Part shown: in pieces, positions 25,056 through 36,024 of the stretch
Position numbering within the stretch: position 1 is the first letter of the stretch
Layout: the number at the start of each line of letters is the position of its first letter
DNA from: Aeromicrobium camelliae
GTDB lineage: Bacteria > Actinomycetota > Actinomycetes > Propionibacteriales > Nocardioidaceae
DNA length: 64,000 nt
Reading direction: 5' to 3'
NCBI RefSeq assembly: GCF_003850045.1
Contig: NZ_RQJX01000002.1
Coordinates: 186,001 to 250,000, forward strand
Made by a program: the position numbers and the translations under genes
The notes under the pieces: generated by a model
Databases searched by the model: none
What the model was told of the DNA's origin: nothing
Seen by the model: the letters and a program-made list of their open reading frames with translations, nothing else

Positions 25056-27545
25056 TCAGGAGGTGGCAGGCGCCGCGGGTCCCCGGCGTGCCGGCGCCCT
25101 GCGGGACTGGCCGGTCTTGCGGTACAGCCTGGCGATGTGCCCCTCGACGGTTCGTCGTGACAGATGCAGACGTCCGGCGATCTCCGCATTGGTGAGCCCA
25201 GCGGCGATCAGTTCGCTCACCTGCTGCTCGCGCGGGGTCAGCGTCTCGCCGTTCGGCATGCCGGGTAGCCGGTGCAGCAGGGGATGTGCCGTCAGCCCCA
25301 ACTCGTCCATGGCTCGCAGCGCCCTGGCCGCCGCAGCGCGCCGGATGGCCGCGGGAGCAGTGGGGGCGGCTCCCGCCTGGGTGGCTGCCTCAGCCGCGAG
25401 CAGACGAAGCCCCGCGTCGGCGAAGCGATCTGCGACGTCCAGCAGCGTCACGGCGTCCTCCGCTAGGAGAGCCTCCGCGTGTGCCAGCCGGAGCGCATGA
25501 AGCTCCCCGTCGAGGCTGTCGCGGAGAGCAAGCAGCGCGCGGGCAGCCCGACGCCGGCCGAACCGGATGGCCGCATGGAGTGTCTCGGCGGCGAAACCGG
25601 CATGCCCGTCCTCGACGAACGCTTGTGCTTCGTCCAGCGTCGTGCTGGCGGCGCGCGGGAGGTCGAGGGCGAGCCGTGCCGCCGCGACGCGGGCCTGGGA
25701 GCTACCCGCTACGGCGGCGCTGCTGCGAGGCGGGATGAGCGGGAACCGCCGGACGAACTCCCCGGCGGCGTTCTGCTCGCCGAGGAGTGCCGACGTCTCG
25801 GCGAGCAGCGCGACCAGGGCCTGTTCCATGCCCGAGGGATCGTTCTCGGGAACAGCGCCCGACGCTGCGAGGGCGATGCGGTGAGCGAGGCGCACCTCTC
25901 CGGTGGCCAGGTGCCAGGCGGCTCGCGCCACGTGGTAGGTCAACTGGTCGGGATGGTAGCCGCCGTGACGGGTGTCCTCCAGATGCCGGGCAAGCCGGAC
26001 GAGGCGGGCCGGCCCCTCGCTGGAGATCGCGCACACGAAGTAGGCGCCGCGCAGTTCCTCCTTGAACCACGGCTCGGGCGAGGGCAGCACCATGGCGTTG
26101 ACTCCCGCTCGGCGCACGCGAGCAAGACCGCGGCGCGGAGTGCCTCTGGCGGCTTCGCTGAGCGCTCTGGCGACAGTCACGCGGGCCCGAAGACCGCGCC
26201 GAGCGAAGCGCAGATCACCGCTGTCGTCCTCCATCTCCGCGGCCGCGTCCGATAGTCGTCCGCCGTAGGTGAGATGAAGGAGGCGATGGGCCGCGAGTTT
26301 GCCGCGCTCGCGTCGATCGGTCGCTTCGCCGCGCGCCCGCTCGAGTACGGCGAGAGCACCGTCGAGGTCGTTGCGCTGGTAGTGCAGGAGATCGGCGCGC
26401 AACGTGGCCGCCCGAGTCCTGAGCGCCGAGGCCTGCTCGACGCCGACCTCGGGCAGCAGCGCCGCGGCCTCATCCAGAGCTGTCTCAGCCTCATCCGCGT
26501 CGGGTAGGAAGCGCCACGCCCTCGCCGCCTGCAGATACAGGGTGCACCGTCGGGTAGCGGAGGCTCCGTCACGTTCGCCGACCTCGATCGCCAGGGTGTT
26601 GAGTTCGACCGCGGCCGACCATTCGTGGCGTTGCATCGTGCGCTCGAGGATCGCGTCGATCGTGGCGTCGTCGACATGGTGGCCGTTCCTGAGCGCCCAG
26701 CGCACGGCGTTCGGCGAGGGCTCATCGGCGAGGGCCGCGCGGTACGCCTGCGCGACGCGTGCCGGCGGGTTGAGCGCTCGCAGCGCATCCGCGACGAAGG
26801 GAGCGCGGAACTCCAGGCGGTGGTCGTCGGCGCGTCGACGCAGGATGCCCAAGGCGAGCCACTCCTCGGCGACCTCTCGCTCGTGGGAGGTGAGGCGGGA
26901 GGGTCTGATGGGTTCGGCGAGCGCGAGCCGGGCCGCCGTCGTGGCGTGTGGTAGCGCCATGACCGCGTTCTGGATCGCAACGTCACACAGCAGGCTCGTC
27001 AGCGCTCCGACGAGCTGCCAGCGGCCGTCGAGCAGCACCAGCAGACTGGCATCGCGGGCCGCCGAAGCGAGCCGGGTTACGACCGCGGGCACGAAGCCGG
27101 CCGCATGCCCGATGGCGCGCACGGCCGCCAGGTCGACCGGCGCATCGAGTCTGGCGACGAGCACGTCGTGGAGTTCGGCGATGGACAGCACGTCGACCGT
27201 GAGCACCTGACGGCGCACGAGTTCGTCGGTGGTCAACCACGCGGGAAGCCTGTTCAGTGAGGTCGTCGCCACGACCGTGCAGGTCCCCGAGGGAGGCGGC
27301 GCGGCCGGAACGTCCTCGGGACGTGCGAAGCACTGGATTCTCGCATTCGGGCGCCACCGGCCCGACGCGGCAACCTGCGCTTCGGGGAATTCGGCGGGCA
27401 CGCGCACGGTGGCGACGGTGCGTGCGCCGTTACCCGGCTCGCCGAGGAGTATCAGGGCACTCCTCTCGTCGCCGTGGCGTGTTTCGAGGGCGTCGATCAA
27501 CAGGTGCTCGACGGTGCGCCGAGCACAGTCCCGAGGCGTTGGCAC
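25056..27545 (-). CDS. Large LuxR-type transcriptional regulator (LAL/MalT-like)
   Basis: An 829-aa regulator. The C-terminal ~60 residues are a LuxR HTH (LTPREQQVSELIAAGLTNAEIAGRLHLSRRTVEGHIARLYRKTG). The middle (about 270-740) is alpha-helical and rich in Ala/Leu/Arg, like the TPR-type arms of LAL proteins. The N-terminus has only a degenerate P-loop (GEPGNGART), with no Lys before the Thr and no clear Walker B, so ATP binding is doubtful. GTG 27545 is preferred because TACGGT (27557-27552) lies 6 bases upstream; ATG 27563 is the alternative. It is divergent from the glycine-rich wall protein, its likely target. Confidence 0.78.
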   Translation of the reverse strand: MPTPRDCARRTVEHLLIDALETRHGDERSALILLGEPGNGARTVATVRVPAEFPEAQVAASGRWRPNARIQCFARPEDVPAAPPPSGTCTVVATTSLNRLPAWLTTDELVRRQVLTVDVLSIAELHDVLVARLDAPVDLAAVRAIGHAAGFVPAVVTRLASAARDASLLVLLDGRWQLVGALTSLLCDVAIQNAVMALPHATTAARLALAEPIRPSRLTSHEREVAEEWLALGILRRRADDHRLEFRAPFVADALRALNPPARVAQAYRAALADEPSPNAVRWALRNGHHVDDATIDAILERTMQRHEWSAAVELNTLAIEVGERDGASATRRCTLYLQAARAWRFLPDADEAETALDEAAALLPEVGVEQASALRTRAATLRADLLHYQRNDLDGALAVLERARGEATDRRERGKLAAHRLLHLTYGGRLSDAAAEMEDDSGDLRFARRGLRARVTVARALSEAARGTPRRGLARVRRAGVNAMVLPSPEPWFKEELRGAYFVCAISSEGPARLVRLARHLEDTRHGGYHPDQLTYHVARAAWHLATGEVRLAHRIALAASGAVPENDPSGMEQALVALLAETSALLGEQNAAGEFVRRFPLIPPRSSAAVAGSSQARVAAARLALDLPRAASTTLDEAQAFVEDGHAGFAAETLHAAIRFGRRRAARALLALRDSLDGELHALRLAHAEALLAEDAVTLLDVADRFADAGLRLLAAEAATQAGAAPTAPAAIRRAAAARALRAMDELGLTAHPLLHRLPGMPNGETLTPREQQVSELIAAGLTNAEIAGRLHLSRRTVEGHIARLYRKTGQSRRAPARRGPAAPATS

Positions 27546-27704
27546 GGCACCACCGTAAGGCATGGCTCGACGCAGGATCTGCGAAATCAGGTGGTCAGCA
27601 CGCTATCGGCCGCGTTCCCGAGCCGCTGGACTGGTCGCTCCACCGCGTCTCATCGCGGGTTCAGTCACTTGCTGCCACAGGCAGCTCGTCACGGGGAGTT
27701 CGTT

Positions 27705-30614
27705 TTGCTCACTACTCTGATCAGCGCCGCGTCGAAGCGCGGACGCGCGGTCATGTCCATCATGGGGGCTCTTGCCCTCGTCTTCACATCCTTGCTGGTG
27801 GTGCAGAGTCCTGCGCACGCCGCCGGCCAAACCATGACCTTCACCTCGCCATCGGGTACCGCCTGGACGGTGCCGGACGGCGTCACCGAGGTGCAGGTGG
27901 TGATGGCCGGGGCTCGCGGCGGAAGCGGCACCGATATCGAGATCACGCGCGACGGCTTCGGCGGCCGCGGGTCCAAGGTGTCCTTCACTCTGCCGGTGCA
28001 GCCCGGACAGGTGCTGCGCGCCTACGGTTCGACCGAGGGAGGGCCGGTCGGTTCGCGACACGAGCCCGGTGCAGGCGGTCGCGGCTATCGTGCCGGCGGA
28101 GCCGGCAATACAGGATCGCTGGCGGCGAAGGCCGGCGGCGGCGGTGGCGGCGCCAGCGCACTGCTCGTTGATGGCTCCGTTGTCGCAGTCGCCGGTGGCG
28201 GTGGCGGCGGTGGCGGCCGTGGTGCCGCGATGGTGCTGTACCACGGCGGCGACGGTGGCGAGAACGGAGGCGCAGGCCAGGGCGGTTCCGGTGTTGGCAG
28301 CGGCGATGGCGGTGCCGGCAGCGTCCGAAGCGATGGACACGGCGGCCAGGGGGGCAACGCGGGAAGCAGCAGCTCGGCTGGCGGTGGCGGCGGCGGTGGC
28401 GGTGGCTACCGAGGCGGCAATGGCGGCGAGGGTGGCGGTGCCGGCGGTGGCGGCGGTGGCGGCGGTGGCGGCGGCAGCACCTGGCTTGCACCCGGTGTCA
28501 GCGCGGAGCGGGGCCTGGAAACCGGCCGGAGCTCCGGCTACGTGACGATCAGCTACAGCGATCCGACGGAGACGGTGCTGCAGCTGCCGGCGTCGGCCGT
28601 CGCCGGCGCGCCGGTATCGGCCCAGGTCGTGGTCAGGAACGTGATGGCGCCCGGCGAGGCGGTTCGGGGCAGGGTCGAGATCCGTCGCGGCGACGAGGTC
28701 ATCGCGACCGGGACCGTGGTGAACGGTTCGGCTGTCATCAACCTGCCGGCACTCGGCGCTGGGGAGCATGTCCTGGTGGCCCGCTTCATCCCCGATGATG
28801 GCAGTGGTGTCGGCAGTTCCGAAGGCAGCGCCACCATCCATATCACCGCGGGGGTCTCTGCCACGGATCTGGACATCAGCACCTCGCAGGGTGTCTACGG
28901 TGAGCAGATCGAGCTCTTCGCCCGGACGCAGGCGATCGCTCCGGCTACCGGAGGTCTCGCGGGCGGCACGACGACGTTCTACGCGACGGACTCCCTGGTG
29001 CGGGACCCGGCGAACGACGAGATCGTCGATGAGGTGGCGACCCAGGCCAACGGTGATGCGTCCACGGTTCTCGTCGCCGAGGACGTGTCTGCTGCGCGAT
29101 ACTACTACGCGGTGTTCAGCGGTACCGAGAATCTGTCCGGCTCGACCTCACGGATCGTCAGTCTCACGATTGCTGCGGCGGACACCGCCACCGCGCTGTC
29201 TCTCGACGCCACGAGCGTTGAGTACGGCCAGTCCGTGGTGGCCTCCGTCGACGTCGAGGCACTCCAGCCCTCGAACGCCGTGGTGGACGAGGGAGAGGTC
29301 GAGTTCACCGTCGACGGCGTCTCGGCGGGCGTCGCGACCGTGAACGCCGAGGGCCGGGCGACGCTGACGTTGTCCGGACTGGGCGTCGGTGAGTACGAGG
29401 TCGTGGCATCGTATAGCGGAAGTGCGAGGTTTGGATCGTCGGTGTCGCAGTCGGCCACGTTGCGAGTGAGTGCCGTGCCGACGCGGACCGAGATCGTGAT
29501 CGATCCTGCCGACTCCACGGTCTACGGCGCGCCGGTGACCCTGGAGGCCCGCGTGAGCGCGGCCACTTCGGCGGCGGGCGCGCCCGACGGCCTGGTGGCC
29601 TTCACCGTCGACGGCGCACTGCTGGGCACGGCCGAACTGGCCGATGGAGTCGCGCAGTGGTCCGTCGCGCACCTGCCCGTGGGGGTCGCGACGATCAAGG
29701 CGGCTTACGTTGGCTCGGGGAACTTCTCGGGATCGACGTCGGAGTCGGTGGAGTACGAGATCGTCGCCGCGAGCACGTCGATCGTCGCCTCGGTCGAGCC
29801 GGATAGCACCCGCTACGGCCAGCCGGTCCGTCTGTCCGCGGTGGTGGAGTCGCTCGCTCCGAGCGAGGCTGTGCCGTCCGGGACGGTGGAGTTCCTCGTC
29901 GACGATGAGCCGGTCGGCTATGGCGAGCCGGTCGAGACGACGGCGCCGTCCGAAGCGCCGCGTGCCGAGTACGCCCTCGAACTCGACGACCTTCCCGTGG
30001 GTGAGCATGAGGTGACCGCGGTCTTCGACGGGGGAGCGGAGTTCGGGTCCGCCTCGGCGGACGCGGTGCCCTTCGAGGTGGCGCCCTGGGCGACCACGGT
30101 CGAGCTCGAGGCCGAACCGGCCAGCATCGTCGAAGATGCCTCAAGCACACTCACCGCGACGGTGCGAGCAGGCGTCGCGGACGGCGAGGAGGCTCCGACG
30201 CCGACGGGTGTGGTGAGGTTCGTCGTGAACGGTGAGCCGGTCGGTGAGTCGGTCGCCGTCGATGACGACGCAGTGGCGACGACGCGGCTGTCAGATCTTG
30301 CCGTCGGCGACCACGAGGTCGTGGCCGTCTATGAGCCGGCTGACGAGACCGCTCAGCCGTCTGAATCGTCGCCGGTGACGCTCACCGTGACCGCCTCGCC
30401 CTCCGGCGGCGGAGACGACGGCGGCGGTGGCGGTCGGGTCGGCGACGGCGGTGGTACGGGCAATCAGCCGTCCGGCGACGGCAGTCGGTCGGGCCTCGGC
30501 TCCATCGGCAAGATCCTGCCGACGACAGGCGCACCGGTCACGCTGACGGCCCTCGGAGCCCTGGCGGCCCTCCTCCTGGCCGGCGGCGGTCTGCTGACGT
30601 CCCGACGCCGGTAG
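27705..30614 (+). CDS. Glycine-rich, Ig-repeat, LPTTG-anchored cell-wall protein
   Basis: A 969-aa surface protein. TTG 27705 is chosen: GGGGAG lies 6 bases upstream, and it gives a classic signal peptide, with basic KRGR, a hydrophobic core and SPAHA-AG cleavage near residue 39. A later ATG (27753) lacks an RBS. Residues about 45-70 (TFTSPSGTAWTVPDGVTEVQVVMAGARGG) lead into a ~160-residue Gly/Ser-rich region. Five to six bacterial Ig-like repeats follow, each ending like LPVGEHEVTAVFDG. The C-terminus has a Gly-rich linker, LPTTG, a membrane span and SRRR, so sortase should link it to peptidoglycan. Role (adhesion, matrix) unknown. Confidence 0.82.
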   Translation: MLTTLISAASKRGRAVMSIMGALALVFTSLLVVQSPAHAAGQTMTFTSPSGTAWTVPDGVTEVQVVMAGARGGSGTDIEITRDGFGGRGSKVSFTLPVQPGQVLRAYGSTEGGPVGSRHEPGAGGRGYRAGGAGNTGSLAAKAGGGGGGASALLVDGSVVAVAGGGGGGGGRGAAMVLYHGGDGGENGGAGQGGSGVGSGDGGAGSVRSDGHGGQGGNAGSSSSAGGGGGGGGGYRGGNGGEGGGAGGGGGGGGGGGSTWLAPGVSAERGLETGRSSGYVTISYSDPTETVLQLPASAVAGAPVSAQVVVRNVMAPGEAVRGRVEIRRGDEVIATGTVVNGSAVINLPALGAGEHVLVARFIPDDGSGVGSSEGSATIHITAGVSATDLDISTSQGVYGEQIELFARTQAIAPATGGLAGGTTTFYATDSLVRDPANDEIVDEVATQANGDASTVLVAEDVSAARYYYAVFSGTENLSGSTSRIVSLTIAAADTATALSLDATSVEYGQSVVASVDVEALQPSNAVVDEGEVEFTVDGVSAGVATVNAEGRATLTLSGLGVGEYEVVASYSGSARFGSSVSQSATLRVSAVPTRTEIVIDPADSTVYGAPVTLEARVSAATSAAGAPDGLVAFTVDGALLGTAELADGVAQWSVAHLPVGVATIKAAYVGSGNFSGSTSESVEYEIVAASTSIVASVEPDSTRYGQPVRLSAVVESLAPSEAVPSGTVEFLVDDEPVGYGEPVETTAPSEAPRAEYALELDDLPVGEHEVTAVFDGGAEFGSASADAVPFEVAPWATTVELEAEPASIVEDASSTLTATVRAGVADGEEAPTPTGVVRFVVNGEPVGESVAVDDDAVATTRLSDLAVGDHEVVAVYEPADETAQPSESSPVTLTVTASPSGGGDDGGGGGRVGDGGGTGNQPSGDGSRSGLGSIGKILPTTGAPVTLTALGALAALLLAGGGLLTSRRR
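28130..28490 (+). repeat. GGC/GGT-rich low-complexity coding tract
   Basis: Irregular GGC-GGT-GGC triplets encode runs of 6-11 glycines separated by short motifs such as ASALLVDGSVVAVA and RGAAMVLYHGGDGGENGG. The tract is imperfect and in frame throughout. Its triplet periodicity means slippage would change protein length without breaking the frame. Confidence 0.8.
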
Positions 30615-30622
30615 CGGAACAA

Positions 30623-30689
30623 CGCGTTGAGTGTGACGTTCGGCGGCTAGATCACCGGTTTTCGGCCGCCAAACGTCACACTCAGCGCG
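30623..30689. repeat. Intergenic palindromic repeat, family B
   Basis: The 25-base arms 30623-30647 and 30665-30689 match at 23 of 25 positions; the shared core is GAGTGTGACGTT / AACGTCACACTC flanked by GGCGGC / GCCGCC. The 17-base centre contains CACCGGTTTTCG. It fills the 78 bases between the convergent wall-protein and serC stops, so it can act as a bidirectional terminator. The sequence is unrelated to family A, but size and position are alike. Confidence 0.75.
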
Positions 30690-30692
30690 TGT

Positions 30693-31889
<1,197 letters not shown>

Positions 31890-32035
31890 TCACCCCATCC
31901 GCCACCGGCGCTTGAGCCTGGAACATGGGCCGAACCCTCCTCACCGAATATGCCGTGGTCTGCAGGCCCGTGTGTTATGCCTCACTTTGCGCCTGTCCGG
32001 GGGTGGGTGAGTGTCCCCCATCACGTTCGATTCCG

Positions 32036-32041
32036 TACGAT
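32036..32041 (+). promoter_or_regulatory. -10 element of mutA (leaderless)
   Basis: TACGAT lies 6 bases before ATG 32048. It predicts that the mutA-mutB-meaB mRNA is leaderless, and it argues against the upstream in-frame ATG at 31925. No cobalamin-riboswitch B12 box was recognised between serC and mutA. Confidence 0.5.
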
Positions 32042-32047
32042 GCCGCC

Positions 32048-33844
32048 ATGGCACCCGAGCAGACCGTTCCGCTGGCCGAGGGCGTGAGCCACGACCTCGC
32101 CGAGTGGGAGAAAGCGACGGCGGCCGTGCTGCGCAAGACGCGCAAGCTGGCCGAGGACGCCCCCGACTCCGACGTGTGGGATCTTCTCGCGACGCGGACC
32201 CTCGACGGCATCAGCGTGACGCCGCTGGGGACTCCGGCGCTGACGGAGGACCTGCCCGAAGCGGGACTGCCGGGCCAGTCGCCCTTCACCCGCGGTGCTG
32301 TCGCCGCGCGCACCGAGCTCGACGGCTGGGACGTGCGCGGATGGTTCATCGACCCCAGCACCGACGCCGACGCGGTGAGCGCCGAGCTGGAGAACGGTGC
32401 CAACTCGCTGTGGCTCACCGTGGGGGAGGAGGGCATCGCCCCCGACCGGCTCGCGGCCCTGCTCGAGCCCGTCTTCCTCGACCTCGCTCCCGTGATCCTG
32501 GACGCCCCGACGGCCACTCGCGCCGCCGCCGAGGCCTTCCTCAGCGTGCTCGAAGACAAGGCCGTCGAGGCGCATCGCGGCACCAACCTCGGTGCCGATC
32601 CGCTCGGCAACGCCCTTCGCGGCCGCGGCGACACCGCGCTCGACGTAGCCGTCGACCTCGCCCGCATCGCGAAGGCCCGCGGGATCCGCGGCGTGGTCGT
32701 CGATGCCACCGCCGCCCACGATCTGGGCGCGTCGGACGTGCAGGAACTCGCCTACTCGCTCTACGCGGGTGTCACCTATCTGCGAGCCCTCACCGAGGCC
32801 GGTCTCTCGGCGAACGAGGCGGCCGAGCAGCTCGAGTTCCGGTACGCGGCCACCGACGAGCAGTTCCCCACGATCGCCAAGCTGCGTGCCGCCCGTCGCC
32901 TGTGGGATCGCGTCGGCCAGCTCAGCGAGATCGTCGAACCGGCGCGTGCGCAGCGACAGCACGCGGTCACGTCCCGGCCGATGATGTGCCGCTACGACAG
33001 CTACACCAACATGCTCCGCACCACGGTCGCGACCTTCGCCGCCGGTGTCGGCGGGGCGGACGCCGTCACCACGCTGCCGTTCGACGAGCCGCTCGGTCTC
33101 CCCACGCCGTTCAGCCGCCGCATCGCCCGCAACACGTCCGCGCTCCTCATCAGCGAGTCGCACGTCGCCGCAGTGACCGATCCCGCCGGTGGCGCCCACG
33201 CCGTGGAGAAGCTGACCGACGACATCGCTCGCGCTGCGTGGGAGCTCTTCGGTGAACTCGACGCCGCCGACGGCACCGACGCGGCACTCGCGATCCTCCG
33301 GGACCGGATCGAGGCCACCGCGAGCGAGCGGGCCCTGCAGATCGCCCGTCGCAAGCGCCCGATCACCGGCGTCAGCGAGTTCCCCAACCTGCAGGAGAAG
33401 CTGCCCGAGCGCGCGCCGTACCCGGTGCCGCTGGCCGTCCACCGCTACGCCGGCGAGTTCGAGGCGATGCGCGACGAGCCGGCCGAGCAGCCCGTGTTCC
33501 TCGCGACGATGGGCCCGATCGCCCAGCACACCGCCCGCGCCTCCTTCGCCGCGAACCTGCTCGCGGCCGGCGGCATCCATCACGCGGTGGCCGGTGCGAC
33601 CGACGGCGTCGAGCAGGTCATCGACTCCTACCGTGAAGCCGGCGGTCCCGAGGTGGTGTGCGTCGCCGGACACGACAACGCCTACGACGAGTGGGGCGCC
33701 GAGCTCGTCACCGCTCTTCGCAAGGCCGGCGCCCGACATGTGATCGTCGCCGGCAAGACCGACATCGGAGCGGACGACAGCGTCGCAGCCGGACTCGACG
33801 CCCTCGCGTTCCTCCGTCGCACCCGGGAGGTGCTCAGCGCATGA
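32048..33844 (+). CDS. mutA: Methylmalonyl-CoA mutase small (alpha/non-catalytic) subunit
   Basis: A 598-aa MutA subunit. It has the TIM-barrel mutase domain (about 30-430) and a degenerate C-terminal B12-like domain (about 450-598) lacking the DxHxxG cobalamin motif, as expected for the small subunit that pairs with MutB. Segments include [33 protein letters not shown] and [21 protein letters not shown]. With MutB it interconverts L-methylmalonyl-CoA and succinyl-CoA (propionate, odd-chain and branched amino acid catabolism). It overlaps mutB by 4 bases. Confidence 0.93.
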   Translation: MAPEQTVPLAEGVSHDLAEWEKATAAVLRKTRKLAEDAPDSDVWDLLATRTLDGISVTPLGTPALTEDLPEAGLPGQSPFTRGAVAARTELDGWDVRGWFIDPSTDADAVSAELENGANSLWLTVGEEGIAPDRLAALLEPVFLDLAPVILDAPTATRAAAEAFLSVLEDKAVEAHRGTNLGADPLGNALRGRGDTALDVAVDLARIAKARGIRGVVVDATAAHDLGASDVQELAYSLYAGVTYLRALTEAGLSANEAAEQLEFRYAATDEQFPTIAKLRAARRLWDRVGQLSEIVEPARAQRQHAVTSRPMMCRYDSYTNMLRTTVATFAAGVGGADAVTTLPFDEPLGLPTPFSRRIARNTSALLISESHVAAVTDPAGGAHAVEKLTDDIARAAWELFGELDAADGTDAALAILRDRIEATASERALQIARRKRPITGVSEFPNLQEKLPERAPYPVPLAVHRYAGEFEAMRDEPAEQPVFLATMGPIAQHTARASFAANLLAAGGIHHAVAGATDGVEQVIDSYREAGGPEVVCVAGHDNAYDEWGAELVTALRKAGARHVIVAGKTDIGADDSVAAGLDALAFLRRTREVLSA

Positions 33845-36024
33845 CCATCCCGTCCAGCTTCCAGGGGCTCCCATTCGATCCCGAGCGGCCCGCATCGCCC
33901 GACCCGGAGGCGTACGCACGCGCGACCGACGGTGCCGAGCCCTGGGCGTCGCCCGAGGGTATCGACGTCAAGCGGCTCTACACGCCCGACGACATCGCGG
34001 GCCTCGATGCGCTCGACACTTACCCGGGCCTCACGCCGTTCCTGCGCGGGCCATACCCCGCGATGTACACGACGCAACCGTGGACCATCCGTCAGTACGC
34101 CGGGTTCTCCACCGCCGAGGAGTCGAACGCGTTCTATCGGCGTAATCTCGCGGCCGGGCAGAAGGGTCTCTCCGTCGCGTTCGACCTCGCGACGCACCGC
34201 GGATACGACTCGGACAACCCGCGTGTGGTCGGCGACGTCGGCATGGCCGGCGTCGCGATCGACTCGATCTACGACACGCGCAAGCTCTTCGAGGGCATCC
34301 CACTGGACCAGATGAGCGTCTCGATGACGATGAACGGCGCGGTGCTGCCGGTCATGGCGCTCTACATCGTGGCGGCTGAGGAGCAGGGCGTGAAGCCCGA
34401 GCAGCTGGCCGGGACCATCCAGAACGACATCCTCAAGGAGTTCATGGTCCGCAACACGTACATCTACCCGCCGGCGCCGTCGATGCGGATCATCTCCGAC
34501 ATCTTCGCGTACACGGCGGCCAAGATGCCGCGGTTCAACTCCATCAGCATCTCCGGCTACCACATCCAGGAGGCCGGAGCGACGAACGACCTCGAGCTCG
34601 CCTACACCCTCGCCGACGGCGTCGAGTACATCCGCGCGGGACTCGACGTCGGACTCGACATCGACGCGTTCGCGCCGCGGCTGAGCTTCTTCTGGGCGAT
34701 CGGCATGAACTTCTACATGGAGATCGCCAAGATGCGCGCCGCGCGTGCGCTCTGGGCGCGGCTCGTGCGGCAGTTCGACCCGCAGAACCCCAAGTCGCTC
34801 AGCCTGCGCACCCACTCGCAGACGTCCGGCTGGAGCCTCACCGCGCAGGACGTCTTCAACAACGTCCAGCGCACGGCGATCGAGGCGATGGCGGCCACGC
34901 AGGGTCACACGCAGAGCCTGCACACCAACGCGCTCGACGAAGCGATCGCGCTGCCGACCGACTTCAGTGCCCGCATCGCGCGCAACACGCAGCTGTTGCT
35001 GCAGCAGGAGTCCGGCACCACGAACATCATCGATCCGTGGGGCGGCTCCTACTACGTTGAGCGTCTGACGCACGACCTCGCGACCCGCGCCTGGGCGCAC
35101 ATCGAGGAGGTCGAGGCGGCCGGCGGCATGGCCAAGGCCATCGAGGAGGGCATCCCGAAGATGCGCGTCGAGGAGGCGGCCGCCCGCACGCAGGCCCGCA
35201 TCGACTCCGGTCAGCAGGCGGTCATCGGCGTCAACACGTACCGCGTGCCCGACGACGAGCCGGTCGAGGTGCTCAAGGTCGACAACAAGGCCGTGCTCCA
35301 GCAGCAGCTCGCCAAGCTCGAACGGCTCCGCGCCGAGCGCAATGAGGACGACGTCCGCCGCACCCTCGAGGCGCTCACCAACAGTGCGGAGCGGGGCGCC
35401 GGTCGCGACGGTTCGCTCGACGGCAACCTGTTGGCCCTCGCGGTCGACGCCGCCCGGGCCAAGGCCACCGTCGGGGAGATCAGCGACGCTCTCGAGAAGG
35501 TCTACGGGCGCCACCAAGCCGTCATCCGTACGATCTCTGGTGTGTACCGCAGCGAGTCCGGCGGAACCGGCGACATCCAGCGCGTGATCGAGGCGACCGA
35601 CGCCTTCGAGCAGGCCGAGGGCCGGCGCCCGCGCATCCTCGTGGCGAAGATGGGCCAGGACGGCCACGATCGCGGTCAGAAGGTCATCGTCACGGCGTTC
35701 GCCGACATGGGCTTCGACGTCGACGTGGGCCCGCTGTTCTCGACCCCGGAGGAGGTCGCCCAGCAGGCCGTCGACGCCGACGTGCACATCGTGGGTGTCT
35801 CCTCCCTGGCGGCCGGGCACCTCACCTTGCTGCCCGCGCTCAAGCAGGCCCTGGCCGAGCTCGGGCGCGAGGACATCATGGTGGTCATCGGCGGCGTGAT
35901 CCCGCCCGACGACGTGCCTGCCCTGAAGGAGATGGGCGCGGCCGAGGTGTTCCTGCCCGGGACGGTCATCGCCGATTCGGCGCTCACGCTGCTCGACAAG
36001 CTCCGCTCGCAGCTGCAGCACTGA
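33841..36024 (+). CDS. mutB: Methylmalonyl-CoA mutase large (catalytic) subunit
   Basis: A 727-aa catalytic subunit. The substrate barrel has [26 protein letters not shown] and [16 protein letters not shown] near residues 60-130, and [16 protein letters not shown]. The C-terminal B12 domain carries [30 protein letters not shown] near 603, including the axial-His DxHxxG motif, then the later [11 protein letters not shown] 33841 overlaps the mutA stop; its own stop overlaps the meaB ATG, so mutA-mutB-meaB is one translationally coupled operon. Confidence 0.95.
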   Translation: MTIPSSFQGLPFDPERPASPDPEAYARATDGAEPWASPEGIDVKRLYTPDDIAGLDALDTYPGLTPFLRGPYPAMYTTQPWTIRQYAGFSTAEESNAFYRRNLAAGQKGLSVAFDLATHRGYDSDNPRVVGDVGMAGVAIDSIYDTRKLFEGIPLDQMSVSMTMNGAVLPVMALYIVAAEEQGVKPEQLAGTIQNDILKEFMVRNTYIYPPAPSMRIISDIFAYTAAKMPRFNSISISGYHIQEAGATNDLELAYTLADGVEYIRAGLDVGLDIDAFAPRLSFFWAIGMNFYMEIAKMRAARALWARLVRQFDPQNPKSLSLRTHSQTSGWSLTAQDVFNNVQRTAIEAMAATQGHTQSLHTNALDEAIALPTDFSARIARNTQLLLQQESGTTNIIDPWGGSYYVERLTHDLATRAWAHIEEVEAAGGMAKAIEEGIPKMRVEEAAARTQARIDSGQQAVIGVNTYRVPDDEPVEVLKVDNKAVLQQQLAKLERLRAERNEDDVRRTLEALTNSAERGAGRDGSLDGNLLALAVDAARAKATVGEISDALEKVYGRHQAVIRTISGVYRSESGGTGDIQRVIEATDAFEQAEGRRPRILVAKMGQDGHDRGQKVIVTAFADMGFDVDVGPLFSTPEEVAQQAVDADVHIVGVSSLAAGHLTLLPALKQALAELGREDIMVVIGGVIPPDDVPALKEMGAAEVFLPGTVIADSALTLLDKLRSQLQH

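Noticed and set aside
28130..28490. CRISPR-like or tandem repeat array
   Set aside because: Irregular GGC/GGT triplets inside a coding frame; no fixed-length spacers or conserved repeats.
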